Assembly: GCA_902612345.1 (NCBI GenBank)
Contig: CACMDE010000004.1
Span: 17,524 to 81,523 of the forward strand
DNA from: an uncultured Pelagibacteraceae bacterium
GTDB lineage: Bacteria > Pseudomonadota > Alphaproteobacteria > Pelagibacterales > Pelagibacteraceae
Length of the DNA stretch: 64,000 nt
Direction of reading: 5' to 3'
Shown: piece after piece, positions 45,734-54,055 of the stretch
Numbering within the stretch: position 1 is the stretch's first letter
Layout of the letters: each line of letters begins with the position of its first letter
Notes under the pieces: generated by a model
Database searches by the model: none
Seen by the model: the letters and a program-made list of their open reading frames with translations, nothing else
What the model was told of the DNA's origin: nothing
Position numbers and translations under genes: made by a program

Positions 45734-46898
45734 TATTTCAGACAAAATAGTTTTTAGAATGTTGAAGCACATTAAACATGGCGTATTGGAACTCACAAAT
45801 CACGATAACAAAAAACATATCTTTGGAAAAGATTCCACTGGATTAGATGTAAGTATAAAGATTAATAAGCCAGACTTCACTTACAAAATAATTAAAAGTG
45901 GAAGTGTGGGATTAGCAGAAGCTTACATGAAAGGTGATTTTGAAACAAATAATCTTTCAAACTTAATAGAATTAACAGCGAAAAATATTAATATAATTTA
46001 TAAATTTTCAGGAATTTTTGATTTTCGATTAATTAATATGATTAAGAATTTTCTTGTAAAGAATACTAAAATTAAAAGTAAAGAAAATATTGCTAAACAC
46101 TATGATCTTGGAAATAATTTTTTTTCTTTGTGGTTAGATAAATCTTTAACTTATTCAAGTGCTATTTTCGATAATGAAAAAAAAGATTTAGAATCTGCAC
46201 AATATAATAAATACTTAAAATTAATTAATTTAATTCAACCAAAGTCAGGAGATAAAATTTTAGAAATAGGATGTGGCTGGGGTGGCTTTGCTGAATATGT
46301 AGGTAAAAATTTAGATGTAAAGTTAGACTGTATTACAATTTCAAAAAAACAATATGAATTTGCAAAGGAGAGAATTTATAAAAACCATTTAAATCATAAA
46401 ATTAATATAGAATTAAAAGATTATAGAGATGTTAATGAAAAATATAACTCAATTGCATCTATTGAAATGATTGAAGCGGTAGGCCAAAACTATTTGGATA
46501 GTTATTTTAAAACGATTAAAAATAATTTAACTATAAACGGCAAAGCCGCCATTCAAGCAATTGTTATCGATGATAAGTTATTTAAAAGATATAAGACAAA
46601 AGAAGATTTTATTCAAAAATATATATTTCCAGGGGGTTTTTTGCCGTCAAAAAATAGTTTAGAACAACTCTCAATAAAAAATGGTTTGACGCTTGATTTG
46701 ATGAACTCATATGGCGAGCATTACTCAGACACTTTAAGAATTTGGCGTGACCAATTTTTAAAAAAATGGGATTTAATTTCAATGCAAGGATTTGACTTAA
46801 CTTTTAAAAAAATGTGGGATTTTTATTTGTCATATTGTGAAGCAGGTTTTAAATCAAAAAATATTGATTTAATACAATTCTCACTACAAAATAAATAA
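45720..46898 (+). CDS. cfa: Cyclopropane-fatty-acyl-phospholipid synthase-like methyltransferase
   Basis: I start at the ATG at 45720 (392 aa), not the TTG at 45711. The protein has the CFA core ENIAKHYDLGNNFFSLWLDKSLTYSSAIF, the SAM motif ILEIGCGWGGFAEY, IASIEMIEAVGQ and YIFPGGFLPS. It methylates double bonds of membrane phospholipids, or makes related methylated or furan fatty acids in this cluster type. The cysteine/glutamate active-site details cannot be confirmed by eye. Confidence 0.9.
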   Translation: MSINNISDKIVFRMLKHIKHGVLELTNHDNKKHIFGKDSTGLDVSIKINKPDFTYKIIKSGSVGLAEAYMKGDFETNNLSNLIELTAKNINIIYKFSGIFDFRLINMIKNFLVKNTKIKSKENIAKHYDLGNNFFSLWLDKSLTYSSAIFDNEKKDLESAQYNKYLKLINLIQPKSGDKILEIGCGWGGFAEYVGKNLDVKLDCITISKKQYEFAKERIYKNHLNHKINIELKDYRDVNEKYNSIASIEMIEAVGQNYLDSYFKTIKNNLTINGKAAIQAIVIDDKLFKRYKTKEDFIQKYIFPGGFLPSKNSLEQLSIKNGLTLDLMNSYGEHYSDTLRIWRDQFLKKWDLISMQGFDLTFKKMWDFYLSYCEAGFKSKNIDLIQFSLQNK

Positions 46899-46905
46899 AT
46901 ATTTT

Positions 46906-47454
46906 ATGAAAATTTATAAATTTTTTAATTTAATTTTATTGATAATTTTTACTCAATTTATTACAAGTTGTTCATCAAATAGTTCTATGAAACCAGAAGA
47001 TTTTAAAGATAAAAAACCGAGATTAATAATTGAAGAATATTTAGCGGGTGAAGTAAAAGCTTGGGGTATCTTACAAAATAGATCAGGTAAAGTTACAAGA
47101 CAATTTTCTGCAACTCTAAATGGCAAATGGGACGGAACTCAATTGATTTTAGATGAGATATTTAACTGGGATGACGGAGAAATTCAAAATAGACAATGGA
47201 AAATTAATAAAATTGATGAACATAATTACGAAGGAACAGCAGGTGATGTGTATGGAAAAGCAAAGGGATTTTCATATGGACCAGCCTTCAAATTTGAATA
47301 TGTATTATTAGTTCCAGTAAAAGGCAAAGAAATGAAAATCACTTTTGATGATTGGATTTTTATGCAAGATGAAAAAGTTGCTATCAATAGAGCAAAGATG
47401 ACAAAATTTGGAATTAGAGTTGCCGATCTAACAGTAGTTTTTGTAAAAGATTAA
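46906..47454 (+). CDS. DUF3833 lipoprotein
   Basis: The 182-aa protein has a lipoprotein signal peptide with a lipobox-like TSC (cysteine near residue 22, FITSCSS) and then the DUF3833 pattern: LAGEVKAWGILQNRSGKVTRQFSATLNG, DGEIQNRQWKI and DWIFMQDEKVAINRAKMTKFGIRVADL. It is a common member of CFA-linked clusters; function is unknown, possibly outer-membrane lipid handling. It shares its TTAA stop with the SDR gene on the other strand. Confidence 0.82.
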   Translation: MKIYKFFNLILLIIFTQFITSCSSNSSMKPEDFKDKKPRLIIEEYLAGEVKAWGILQNRSGKVTRQFSATLNGKWDGTQLILDEIFNWDDGEIQNRQWKINKIDEHNYEGTAGDVYGKAKGFSYGPAFKFEYVLLVPVKGKEMKITFDDWIFMQDEKVAINRAKMTKFGIRVADLTVVFVKD

Positions 47455-48212
47455 TCCTTTTTTTGAAACTTTGTTCCTTTTTTTACTAGATTAAAATATA
47501 ATTTACTCGGCAACAACTTAAAAAACTTAAGAGTTAAAGTTAGTTCTTTAGGGAAATGTATCTCAAAGTTATTTTTTTTAACTAATCCTTCAAAGATTTT
47601 ATCTGCTGCAAATTCTGGAGTTTTCAAAAATGGCATTTTAAAATCATTTTTATCTGTCATCGGTGTTTTTATAAAACCAGGTGAAACTAAACACACTCTT
47701 ACATTATGTCTTTCAAAATCAAAATATAAACTTTCTGCTAAGCTAATCAAAGCAGATTTTGACGGCCCATATCCTGTTGTATTTGGTAAACCTCTATAAC
47801 CTGCAATAGAAGATACTATTGTTATTATTCCAGACTTTTTATTTTTAAAATATTCTTCAACAGCTTTAATGCAATATAAAGTCCCAAAAAAATTTACTTT
47901 AAAAACATTTTCAATTTGTTTAACATCTATATCCTTTTCTTCTTTTGGACTCCAAGTTCCCGTGGAAAAAAAACAAATATTTATATTTCCAAAATGTTCT
48001 TTAATTTTATTAAATACATCTTTACACTTAGTTTCATTAGTAACATCTAATGGAAAAGATTTTATATTTTCATTAGATTCGGAAATCTCATTTAATAAAT
48101 TTTCTCTTCTAGCTGAGATTGCGACATTCCAACCCTCTTTAGCAAATTTTAAGGCTAATGATTTGCCAATACCGCTACTTGCGCCAGTTATCCACACTAC
48201 TTTTTTATTCAT
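47451..48212 (-). CDS. Short-chain dehydrogenase/reductase
   Basis: The 253-aa SDR has the cofactor motif ITGASSGIGKSLALKFA, ISARRE (pointing to NADP), STGTWSP in place of the usual NNAG, and the catalytic S and Y-x3-K in VSSIAGYRGLPNTTGYGPSK. SDRs of this kind accompany the FAD/DUF1365/CFA genes in other proteobacteria, here convergently oriented. Substrate unknown, probably a lipid-derived ketone or aldehyde. Confidence 0.88.
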   Translation of the reverse strand: MNKKVVWITGASSGIGKSLALKFAKEGWNVAISARRENLLNEISESNENIKSFPLDVTNETKCKDVFNKIKEHFGNINICFFSTGTWSPKEEKDIDVKQIENVFKVNFFGTLYCIKAVEEYFKNKKSGIITIVSSIAGYRGLPNTTGYGPSKSALISLAESLYFDFERHNVRVCLVSPGFIKTPMTDKNDFKMPFLKTPEFAADKIFEGLVKKNNFEIHFPKELTLTLKFFKLLPSKLYFNLVKKGTKFQKKD

Positions 48213-48266
48213 AAATTAATATTCTATTTAATTATTAATTTAATTTATGCTAGTAATTAATTTTTT

Positions 48267-49370
48267 ATGGATGATGTTGTAGTTATTGGAGGGGGTATAA
48301 TTGGCGCTTCTGCTGCATATTTTCTCTCAAAAGAAGGACGAAAAGTAAAAGTTATTGAGAGAGATCCTACCTATAAAAATGCTTCTTTTCCACTGTCTTT
48401 AGGCGGTTTTAGAAGACAATTCTTTCAAAAAGAAAATATTTTATTGGGTAAATTTGCTAAAGAATTCATATTTAATATCTCCGAAACCTTAAAAACAGAA
48501 AAAAATCCAAATCCTACAGCAAGCATGGTTACAAATGGATATCTTTTAATGTTTGGTCCAGAACATGCTGATGAGCAATATAAAGCATTAGAAAATCATA
48601 AAGCATGTGATGCAGGTACAAAAAATATCAAAGGAACCGAACTCTCAAAATATTTTCCATACGTAAATTCTGATGGAATTGAAACTGCAACTTTTACAGA
48701 TAATAAAACTGAAGGTTGGATTGATCCTTTTATGTTTCATGCAGCTTTAAAGAGTAAGGCAATTGAATTAGGAGCAGAATTTATTAAAGGTGAAGTCAAA
48801 AGTTTAAATGAAATTAATGCAAAAACAATTGTTTCAGCGGCTGGTTGTTGGACAAAAGAATTGTTAAATGATATTCCAGTTGTTCCTCAAAAACATACAG
48901 TCTTTAGAGTAAAGTGTCCAAAACATTTTCCAGAAATGCCATTAACTGGAGATTTAACAACAGGAGTTTACTGGAGGCCAGAAGGTAAAGAATATTTGGC
49001 AGGATCACCCATTTCAGTATTTGATGCAAATGATTTAGAACCCGCATGGAATGATTTCGAAGAGCTTGTTTGGCCAGCGCTAGCTAAAAGAATACCTGCC
49101 TTTGAAGAATTAAAATTAACAGGAGGTTGGGCTGGATATTATGATTGCAACAAACTCGATAATAATGCTGTTGTAGGAAAACATCCAAAATATGAAAATG
49201 TTTATATGGCAACAGGTTTTACAGGCAGAGGATTGATGCAAGCCCCAGGAATTGGAAGAGCATTAACTGAATTAATAACTACAGGTTCTTATCAAACTAT
49301 AGATATAAGTGCTTTTTCTGTTGAAAGGGTTCTAAATAGCGAAGTAAGACACGAACCTTATGTACTATAA
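48267..49370 (+). CDS. DAO-family FAD-dependent amine/amino acid oxidoreductase
   Basis: The 367-aa flavoprotein begins VVVIGGGIIGASAAYFLSKEGRKVKVIERD and contains SLGGFRRQFFQ, TIVSAAGCWTKELLND, GVYWRPEGKEYLAGSP and a C-terminal YMATGFTGRGLMQAPGIGRALTELI. This is the glycine/sarcosine-oxidase and dehydrogenase fold. The substrate, perhaps an N-methyl amino acid or D-amino acid, is not readable. The nearby amidinotransferase and gcv operon make a glycine-related substrate plausible. Confidence 0.85.
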   Translation: MDDVVVIGGGIIGASAAYFLSKEGRKVKVIERDPTYKNASFPLSLGGFRRQFFQKENILLGKFAKEFIFNISETLKTEKNPNPTASMVTNGYLLMFGPEHADEQYKALENHKACDAGTKNIKGTELSKYFPYVNSDGIETATFTDNKTEGWIDPFMFHAALKSKAIELGAEFIKGEVKSLNEINAKTIVSAAGCWTKELLNDIPVVPQKHTVFRVKCPKHFPEMPLTGDLTTGVYWRPEGKEYLAGSPISVFDANDLEPAWNDFEELVWPALAKRIPAFEELKLTGGWAGYYDCNKLDNNAVVGKHPKYENVYMATGFTGRGLMQAPGIGRALTELITTGSYQTIDISAFSVERVLNSEVRHEPYVL

Positions 49371-49535
49371 TTTTTTAACGAATATTCCCATAACTCCATT
49401 AAATATAGAAACACTAAGTATTATTAATTGACCTTTGAAAGTATAAAAATCAAATGTAGGGTAAGATCCAAGGGCTATACTTAATAAAACATAGGTAATC
49501 ACAAATGGTTTATAAAATTTTTTTATTATTTTCAT
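49365..49535 (-). CDS. Small membrane protein, 56 aa, not in the ORF track
   Basis: On the minus strand an ATG at 49535 opens a 56-codon frame, MKIIKKFYKPFVITYVLLSI at the start and IFVKKL at the end, with two hydrophobic stretches and positively charged ends. It fills the space between the DAO gene and formate dehydrogenase, and its stop overlaps the DAO stop by 6 bp, the same tail-to-tail packing seen elsewhere in the window. The coding composition resembles its neighbours, but no family is recognised and no ribosome site is clear. Confidence 0.55.
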   Translation of the reverse strand: MKIIKKFYKPFVITYVLLSIALGSYPTFDFYTFKGQLIILSVSIFNGVMGIFVKKL

Positions 49536-49559
49536 AATAAAAAATGTTTTTAGAGTAAC

Positions 49560-49591
49560 ACCCTAGAAATTTATATTTCTAGGGTTTTTAA
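49560..49591 (+). terminator. Hairpin with T-run between the small membrane protein and formate dehydrogenase
   Basis: ccctagaaa pairs perfectly with tttctaggg around ttatat, and tttttaattttt follows on the plus strand. The T-run is on the plus side, so it would best stop rightward transcription coming from the DAO gene, preventing antisense reading into formate dehydrogenase. Confidence 0.65.
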
Positions 49592-49598
49592 TTTTTAC

Positions 49599-50798
49599 TT
49601 ATTTTTTTTTATATTTTGCTGCTTCTTCAGACCCACTTGTAGCTGAACCCTTACTGTAGGAGTGCGCTCCCATACCAGCTAGCTGTCCATCTTTCACGAT
49701 TAGGTACTGATTTCTGATTTCTTTACCATCAAAGAAACATTCTAAAATTTCTCTTACACCGTCTGCATATCTAGCTTGCGCAGTTAAAGATGTACCCGAT
49801 GTATGAGGTGTCATACCATGATTTGGCATAGTTCTCCAAATATGATCATTTGGTGCAGGTTGAGGAAACCAGACATCACCTGCATATCCACTTAGTTGAC
49901 CACTTTTAAGTGCTTTTGCAATTGCATCTTTGTTACAAATTTTACCTCTAGCGGTGTTGACAATGTATGCTCCTTTTTTCATTTTGCTTATCATAGCATC
50001 ATCAAATAAATTTTCTGTTTCAGGGTGTAGTGGGCAGTTTATAGTTACTACGTCACATACCTTTACCATTGACTCTACCGACTCATGGAACGTAAGATTT
50101 AATTCTTTCTCAACACTCTCTGGTAATTTGTGTCTGTCAAAATAATGCAAATGTACATCAAATGGTTTCATTTTTCTTAATGCATCTAATCCTATTCTTC
50201 CAGCAGCAACCGTACCAATATGCATACCCTCAACATCATAAGATCTTTGAACAGCATCAGCAATATTCCAACCACCTTCGTTAACAATTCTATGTTGATT
50301 GTGATAATCTCTTACCATAGATACAATCATCATCACGATATGTTCTGCAACAGATCTTGAATTACAAAAGGTAACTTCTACAACATCAATTTTATTATCC
50401 ATTGCAGCCTGTAAATCCACGTGATCCGATCCAATTCCAGCAGTAATAGCCATCTTTAAGTTTTTTGCTTTGGCAATTCTCTCTTTAGTTAAGTAATATG
50501 GAAAAAATGGTTGTGAAATAACTATATCTGCATCTACAATATGTTTATCTGCTTCACATCCATCACCATCTTTACTATTTGTCACAATTAGCTCATGGCC
50601 GTTGCTTTCTAAAAATTTTCTTAATCCAAGTTCTCCTGATACACATCCAAGTAACTGTCCAGGCGTATAATCTCTGCCTTTTGGACTAGGTAATGTCATC
50701 CCATCTGGATATTTTTCTAATTTAGGAAGTTGTGACAATGGGTAACTCTTTGGCATTCCTCCCTTTGGATCATCATACAATATACAAAGTACTTTCAT
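49599..50798 (-). CDS. NAD-dependent formate dehydrogenase (D-2-hydroxyacid dehydrogenase type)
   Basis: The 399-aa enzyme matches the metal-free FDH of Pseudomonas and plants: TAGIGSDHVDLQAA, EVTFCNSRSVAEH, the NAD motif VAAGRIGLDALR with DRHKLP, the catalytic arginine in VNTARGKI, glutamine in WFPQPAPNDH and histidine in TPHTSG. It oxidises formate to CO2 with NADH formation, a terminal step of C1 oxidation. A good ribosome site (aggag) is upstream and a 95-bp leader separates it from the HPP gene. Confidence 0.95.
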   Translation of the reverse strand: MKVLCILYDDPKGGMPKSYPLSQLPKLEKYPDGMTLPSPKGRDYTPGQLLGCVSGELGLRKFLESNGHELIVTNSKDGDGCEADKHIVDADIVISQPFFPYYLTKERIAKAKNLKMAITAGIGSDHVDLQAAMDNKIDVVEVTFCNSRSVAEHIVMMIVSMVRDYHNQHRIVNEGGWNIADAVQRSYDVEGMHIGTVAAGRIGLDALRKMKPFDVHLHYFDRHKLPESVEKELNLTFHESVESMVKVCDVVTINCPLHPETENLFDDAMISKMKKGAYIVNTARGKICNKDAIAKALKSGQLSGYAGDVWFPQPAPNDHIWRTMPNHGMTPHTSGTSLTAQARYADGVREILECFFDGKEIRNQYLIVKDGQLAGMGAHSYSKGSATSGSEEAAKYKKK

Positions 50799-50893
50799 TT
50801 TATTCTCCTAATTAATGTGTTGTAAAATATCTTTATTGTTTGTTTACATTTAAGCTTACCATAAAAACTTAACAGCAAGCAATTAAATAATGT

Positions 50894-51358
50894 CTACTTT
50901 GGATATTTCTTTTTTAAAATAAATCTATTAATTATTATCCCAAAAGCCACAACTATCATTGACCCAAATATAATTGGATTTAATAAATAATCATAAGACA
51001 CACTTCCAATTATTACTATAATAGGGTTTCCACCAGCAGGCGGGTGGGTAACATTTAATAAAATCATGAAACCAACTCCCAACCCAACTGCAATAGGGAT
51101 TATTATAAATAAAGGTAATGGTAAAAAATTTAAAACTAATATACCAATAAGTGCAGTAACTAAGTGACCAAAAAATATATTTTTTGGTTGAGCAAATGGA
51201 CTCTCAGGATATCCATACAACAAAACCATCGTTGACCCAAATGAAGCAACCAAAAATAGTCCAAATGTGGTTTTATAAGTTAAGTATGTTAAGGCTCCTA
51301 TAGTTATTATAGAAAATAATCCAGCAAGTAATGATTTTATTATATTTTCTTTATTCAT
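50894..51358 (-). CDS. HPP-family membrane protein
   Basis: The 154-aa protein has four to five transmembrane helices and the family motif VTHPPAGGNP, with FGSTMVLLYGYPESPFAQPKN upstream. HPP proteins have been implicated in nitrite transport in chloroplasts and cyanobacteria; the role here is unknown. The start overlaps the end of the SufU/NifU-like gene by 8 bp. Confidence 0.85.
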   Translation of the reverse strand: MNKENIIKSLLAGLFSIITIGALTYLTYKTTFGLFLVASFGSTMVLLYGYPESPFAQPKNIFFGHLVTALIGILVLNFLPLPLFIIIPIAVGLGVGFMILLNVTHPPAGGNPIIVIIGSVSYDYLLNPIIFGSMIVVAFGIIINRFILKKKYPK

Positions 51359-51761
51359 AATTTGCTCTTAACGCTTTTTTAAGTGCTTTGAAAGGTAACA
51401 AAATGCAATTTTTTCTTGAATGATTTTTTTTGTTTAAAATATTTTCGAGCTTTTTTGTCTCTTTAGATAAAAAATGATTCTTACGATTAAAATACTTTAA
51501 AACTTCATTTATGAGCTTATTAATGTTTATTAAATTTTTATTCATCGCTAATCTAGATAAAATACTCGCAGAAGCTTGGCAATAAATGCAGGCCTGACTT
51601 TGATAACCTATATCAAAAATTTTATTTTCCTTCACAATTAAACGAATTTCTATTTGATCACCACATAAGCTATTTTTATATTTTGATTTATGAGTAAAAT
51701 TTTTAATTTTTTTATCGTTTTTTGTATCAGCAGCAATATTGATAATTTGTAAATCCATCAA
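51351..51761 (-). CDS. SufU/NifU-like iron-sulfur scaffold-type protein
   Basis: The 136-aa protein has the IscU/SufU fold pattern: LCGDQIEIRL (C near residue 33 with the following D), DIGYQSQACIYCQASASILSRL (C), and a late cysteine in RKNCILLPFKAL. Three cysteines in this spacing fit a zinc or Fe-S cluster site like that of SufU. It is not next to sufS or other suf genes here, so it may serve a different role; identity as a true scaffold is uncertain. Confidence 0.72.
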   Translation of the reverse strand: MMDLQIINIAADTKNDKKIKNFTHKSKYKNSLCGDQIEIRLIVKENKIFDIGYQSQACIYCQASASILSRLAMNKNLININKLINEVLKYFNRKNHFLSKETKKLENILNKKNHSRKNCILLPFKALKKALRANYE

Positions 51762-51850
51762 AATATTTTTTTGAAAAAAAATTATAATTGTTTTATATTT
51801 ATTTTAAAATAGCACAATATTTAATCAATGAAAAAATATAACATTTAAAA

Positions 51851-53092
51851 ATGATTTCTTACAACAAAGCTTTAAAAATACTTTATAAATCTAGGCTTAA
51901 AATAAAATCAGAAAAAATCTCGTTAAAGAATGCATTGTATAGAATATGTTCTGAAAATATTTATAGTAAACTAAATTATCCAATAACTAATAATACTGCT
52001 CTAGATGGTTTTGCTTTAAATTCTAAAGAGACTATTAATGCAAATAAAAAAAAAGAAATTAAGTTTAAAATATTAAAAACTTTTGCAGCAGGTGATAATC
52101 CAAATATTAAAAAAATCAAAAAGTATTCGTGTATAGAAGTGATGACAGGTACAATAATAAATAAACCATTTGATACAATTATTCCTTATGAACAAGCAAA
52201 TATAATTATACAAAATAAAGAAAAGTATCTTTCAATAGATAAAAGAATAAAAAAATTTAATCATATAAGATTTGAAGGCAGTGACTTTAGAAGAGGGCAA
52301 ATTATTTTAAAAAAAGGAGATCTAATAAAATCTTCAGATATTTTAGTTTTAAAAACACTCGGTATTTCTAAAATCAAAGTGAAAAAAAGAGTAAAAGTAA
52401 TTTTTTTTCCAACAGGAAATGAAATTACTAATAATAAAAAAATTTCTCCTTGGCAAGTTCGGAATTCAAATGGAAAATACATTGAAACTTTCTCAAAAAT
52501 TTTACCGATTGATATAATTGAAAAAAATATTTTAAGAGATAATGATGAACAGAAATTTAATAAAGAACTTAAAAAAAGTATTAAAAATAAAATAGATTTA
52601 ATAATGACTATCGGAGGAGTTTCAGCGGGCAAATATGACTTTGTCCCAAATATAATCAATAAATATAAAAGTAGATTTCATTTTAAAAATTCAAAAATCA
52701 GACCTGGTAAACCAATTCTATTTTCTAAATTAAATATCAACACAGCCTTTTTTGGTTTACCGGGTAATCCTGTGTCCACTGCAGCATGCTTTAGATTTTT
52801 TGTTTTACCATATATTTTTAAATCCCTTAAATATTTAGGTGCAGAATCTGTAAGAGCAAAATTAATTAATGGATTTAATAAAAATAAAAATTTTACGAGA
52901 TTTATCAAAGGTGAACTTCAAGTATCAAAAAAAGGATCTCTAGAATTTAGAATTTTAAAGGGCCAAGAGTCTTACAAAATAAAACCCTTAGCAGCATCAA
53001 ATGTATGGGGGGAGTTGAAAGATGGCAAAAGTACTTTTAAAAAAGGGGATATCATAGACTGTCATACAACTTTTGGTGTAAATTTCTTATAA
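51851..53092 (+). CDS. moeA: Molybdopterin molybdenumtransferase
   Basis: The 413-aa protein has MoeA pieces in order: NTALDGFALNS, FAAGDNP, VMTGTIINKPFDTIIPYEQ, RFEGSDFRRGQIILKKGD, FFPTGNEI, TIGGVSAGKYDFVP, RPGKPILF and FGLPGNPVSTAACFRFFVLP. It inserts molybdate into adenylated molybdopterin. No other Moco genes or molybdoenzymes are in the window; the formate dehydrogenase nearby is of the metal-free type, so its client lies elsewhere. Confidence 0.93.
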   Translation: MISYNKALKILYKSRLKIKSEKISLKNALYRICSENIYSKLNYPITNNTALDGFALNSKETINANKKKEIKFKILKTFAAGDNPNIKKIKKYSCIEVMTGTIINKPFDTIIPYEQANIIIQNKEKYLSIDKRIKKFNHIRFEGSDFRRGQIILKKGDLIKSSDILVLKTLGISKIKVKKRVKVIFFPTGNEITNNKKISPWQVRNSNGKYIETFSKILPIDIIEKNILRDNDEQKFNKELKKSIKNKIDLIMTIGGVSAGKYDFVPNIINKYKSRFHFKNSKIRPGKPILFSKLNINTAFFGLPGNPVSTAACFRFFVLPYIFKSLKYLGAESVRAKLINGFNKNKNFTRFIKGELQVSKKGSLEFRILKGQESYKIKPLAASNVWGELKDGKSTFKKGDIIDCHTTFGVNFL

Positions 53093-53143
53093 ACTAAAAA
53101 TTAATTTTGTTGTTAAAAAAATTAATAAATAATAGAAATTGTT

Positions 53144-54049
53144 ATGCTTGATATTAAAGATGTAAAAGTTGCAATCCCTGTTGTTTTGATAGCTGGTCTT
53201 TTTTGGTCATTTGGACCATATGTTGTCAGACATATAGATGAAGCCCATCAAGTTCCTTGGCAATACTTATTTACCAGAGGATTAGTAATTTTTATAATCT
53301 TAAATTTATTTTTATACTTAGAAGAAGGTTCTGAATTTATTAATAATTACAAAAAAATTGGAATCTCATCATTAATTGGTGGAGTTGGACTTGGAATTGC
53401 AATGATATCTTTTATATATTCTATTACAAATACATCTGCCGCTGTAACTTTGCTCTGCCTAGCCGCTATGCCTTTCATTACTGCATTACTAGGTTTCATG
53501 TTTTTAAAAGAAACAATTTCAACAAATGTTTGGGTGTCAATAGCAATTGCAGCATTTGGAATAATAATCATGGCAATCGACAATACCAGCGAAAATACTA
53601 TCCTAGGTTTAGTTTTTGGAATTCTATCTTCGGTTGGTTTTGCAGTTTTTTCAACAACCTTAAGATGGAAAAAAGAAACTCCAAAGTTCACGACAGTTGC
53701 TATAGCAGGGCTATTTTGTTGTTTTTTTTCAGGAATAATAATTTTAATTAATGATTTATCTTTTTTATCAACTGGAAAAAATCATGCTCTGTTTGCAACA
53801 CATGGAACATTAGTTTGTCTTGGTCTGATTTTATATTCAATTGGTTCAAAACATATACCCGCTGCTGAACTTACTCTTTTATCTTTAACAGAGGTAATTG
53901 GTGGAATTTTTTGGGTATGGGTACCTATTTTAGGAATTAATGAGATTCCTTCACAGAGTACAGTTATTGGTGGATTTTTTATATTTATCTCAATTATATA
54001 TTATAGTTTAATAATTCAAAGTAATAAGAGATTTATTGGATTAAATTAG
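53144..54049 (+). CDS. EamA/DMT-superfamily transporter upstream of amidinotransferase
   Basis: The 301-aa protein has ten hydrophobic segments in two repeats, with LIAGLFWSFGPYVVRH at the start, TSAAVTLLCLAAMPFITALLGFMFLKE in repeat one and TEVIGGIFWVWVPILGINEIP in repeat two. It starts 51 bp after moeA and ends 6 bp before the amidinotransferase, so it could move a substrate or product of that enzyme, for example a guanidino compound or arginine. No direct proof. Confidence 0.85.
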   Translation: MLDIKDVKVAIPVVLIAGLFWSFGPYVVRHIDEAHQVPWQYLFTRGLVIFIILNLFLYLEEGSEFINNYKKIGISSLIGGVGLGIAMISFIYSITNTSAAVTLLCLAAMPFITALLGFMFLKETISTNVWVSIAIAAFGIIIMAIDNTSENTILGLVFGILSSVGFAVFSTTLRWKKETPKFTTVAIAGLFCCFFSGIIILINDLSFLSTGKNHALFATHGTLVCLGLILYSIGSKHIPAAELTLLSLTEVIGGIFWVWVPILGINEIPSQSTVIGGFFIFISIIYYSLIIQSNKRFIGLN

Positions 54050-54055
54050 ATATTT

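Noticed and set aside
47869-48219. 116-aa plus-strand ORF inside the SDR gene
   Set aside because: Antisense to the well-supported SDR with intact cofactor and catalytic motifs.
49560-49591. The ccctagaaa hairpin as the terminator of formate dehydrogenase
   Set aside because: The T-run is on the plus-strand side. Read in the direction of formate dehydrogenase the hairpin is followed by tgttactc, so it suits rightward transcripts better.
52261-52659. 132-aa ORF on the minus strand inside moeA
   Set aside because: Shadow of moeA: it lies wholly within a gene with complete family motifs and has no independent signature.
51851-53092. moeA as a maturation gene for the neighbouring formate dehydrogenase
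   Set aside because: That formate dehydrogenase is of the NAD-binding D-2-hydroxyacid type, which needs no molybdenum cofactor.
53347-53691. 114-aa minus-strand ORF inside the EamA gene
   Set aside because: Shadow of a membrane-protein gene; no ribosome site or family match.
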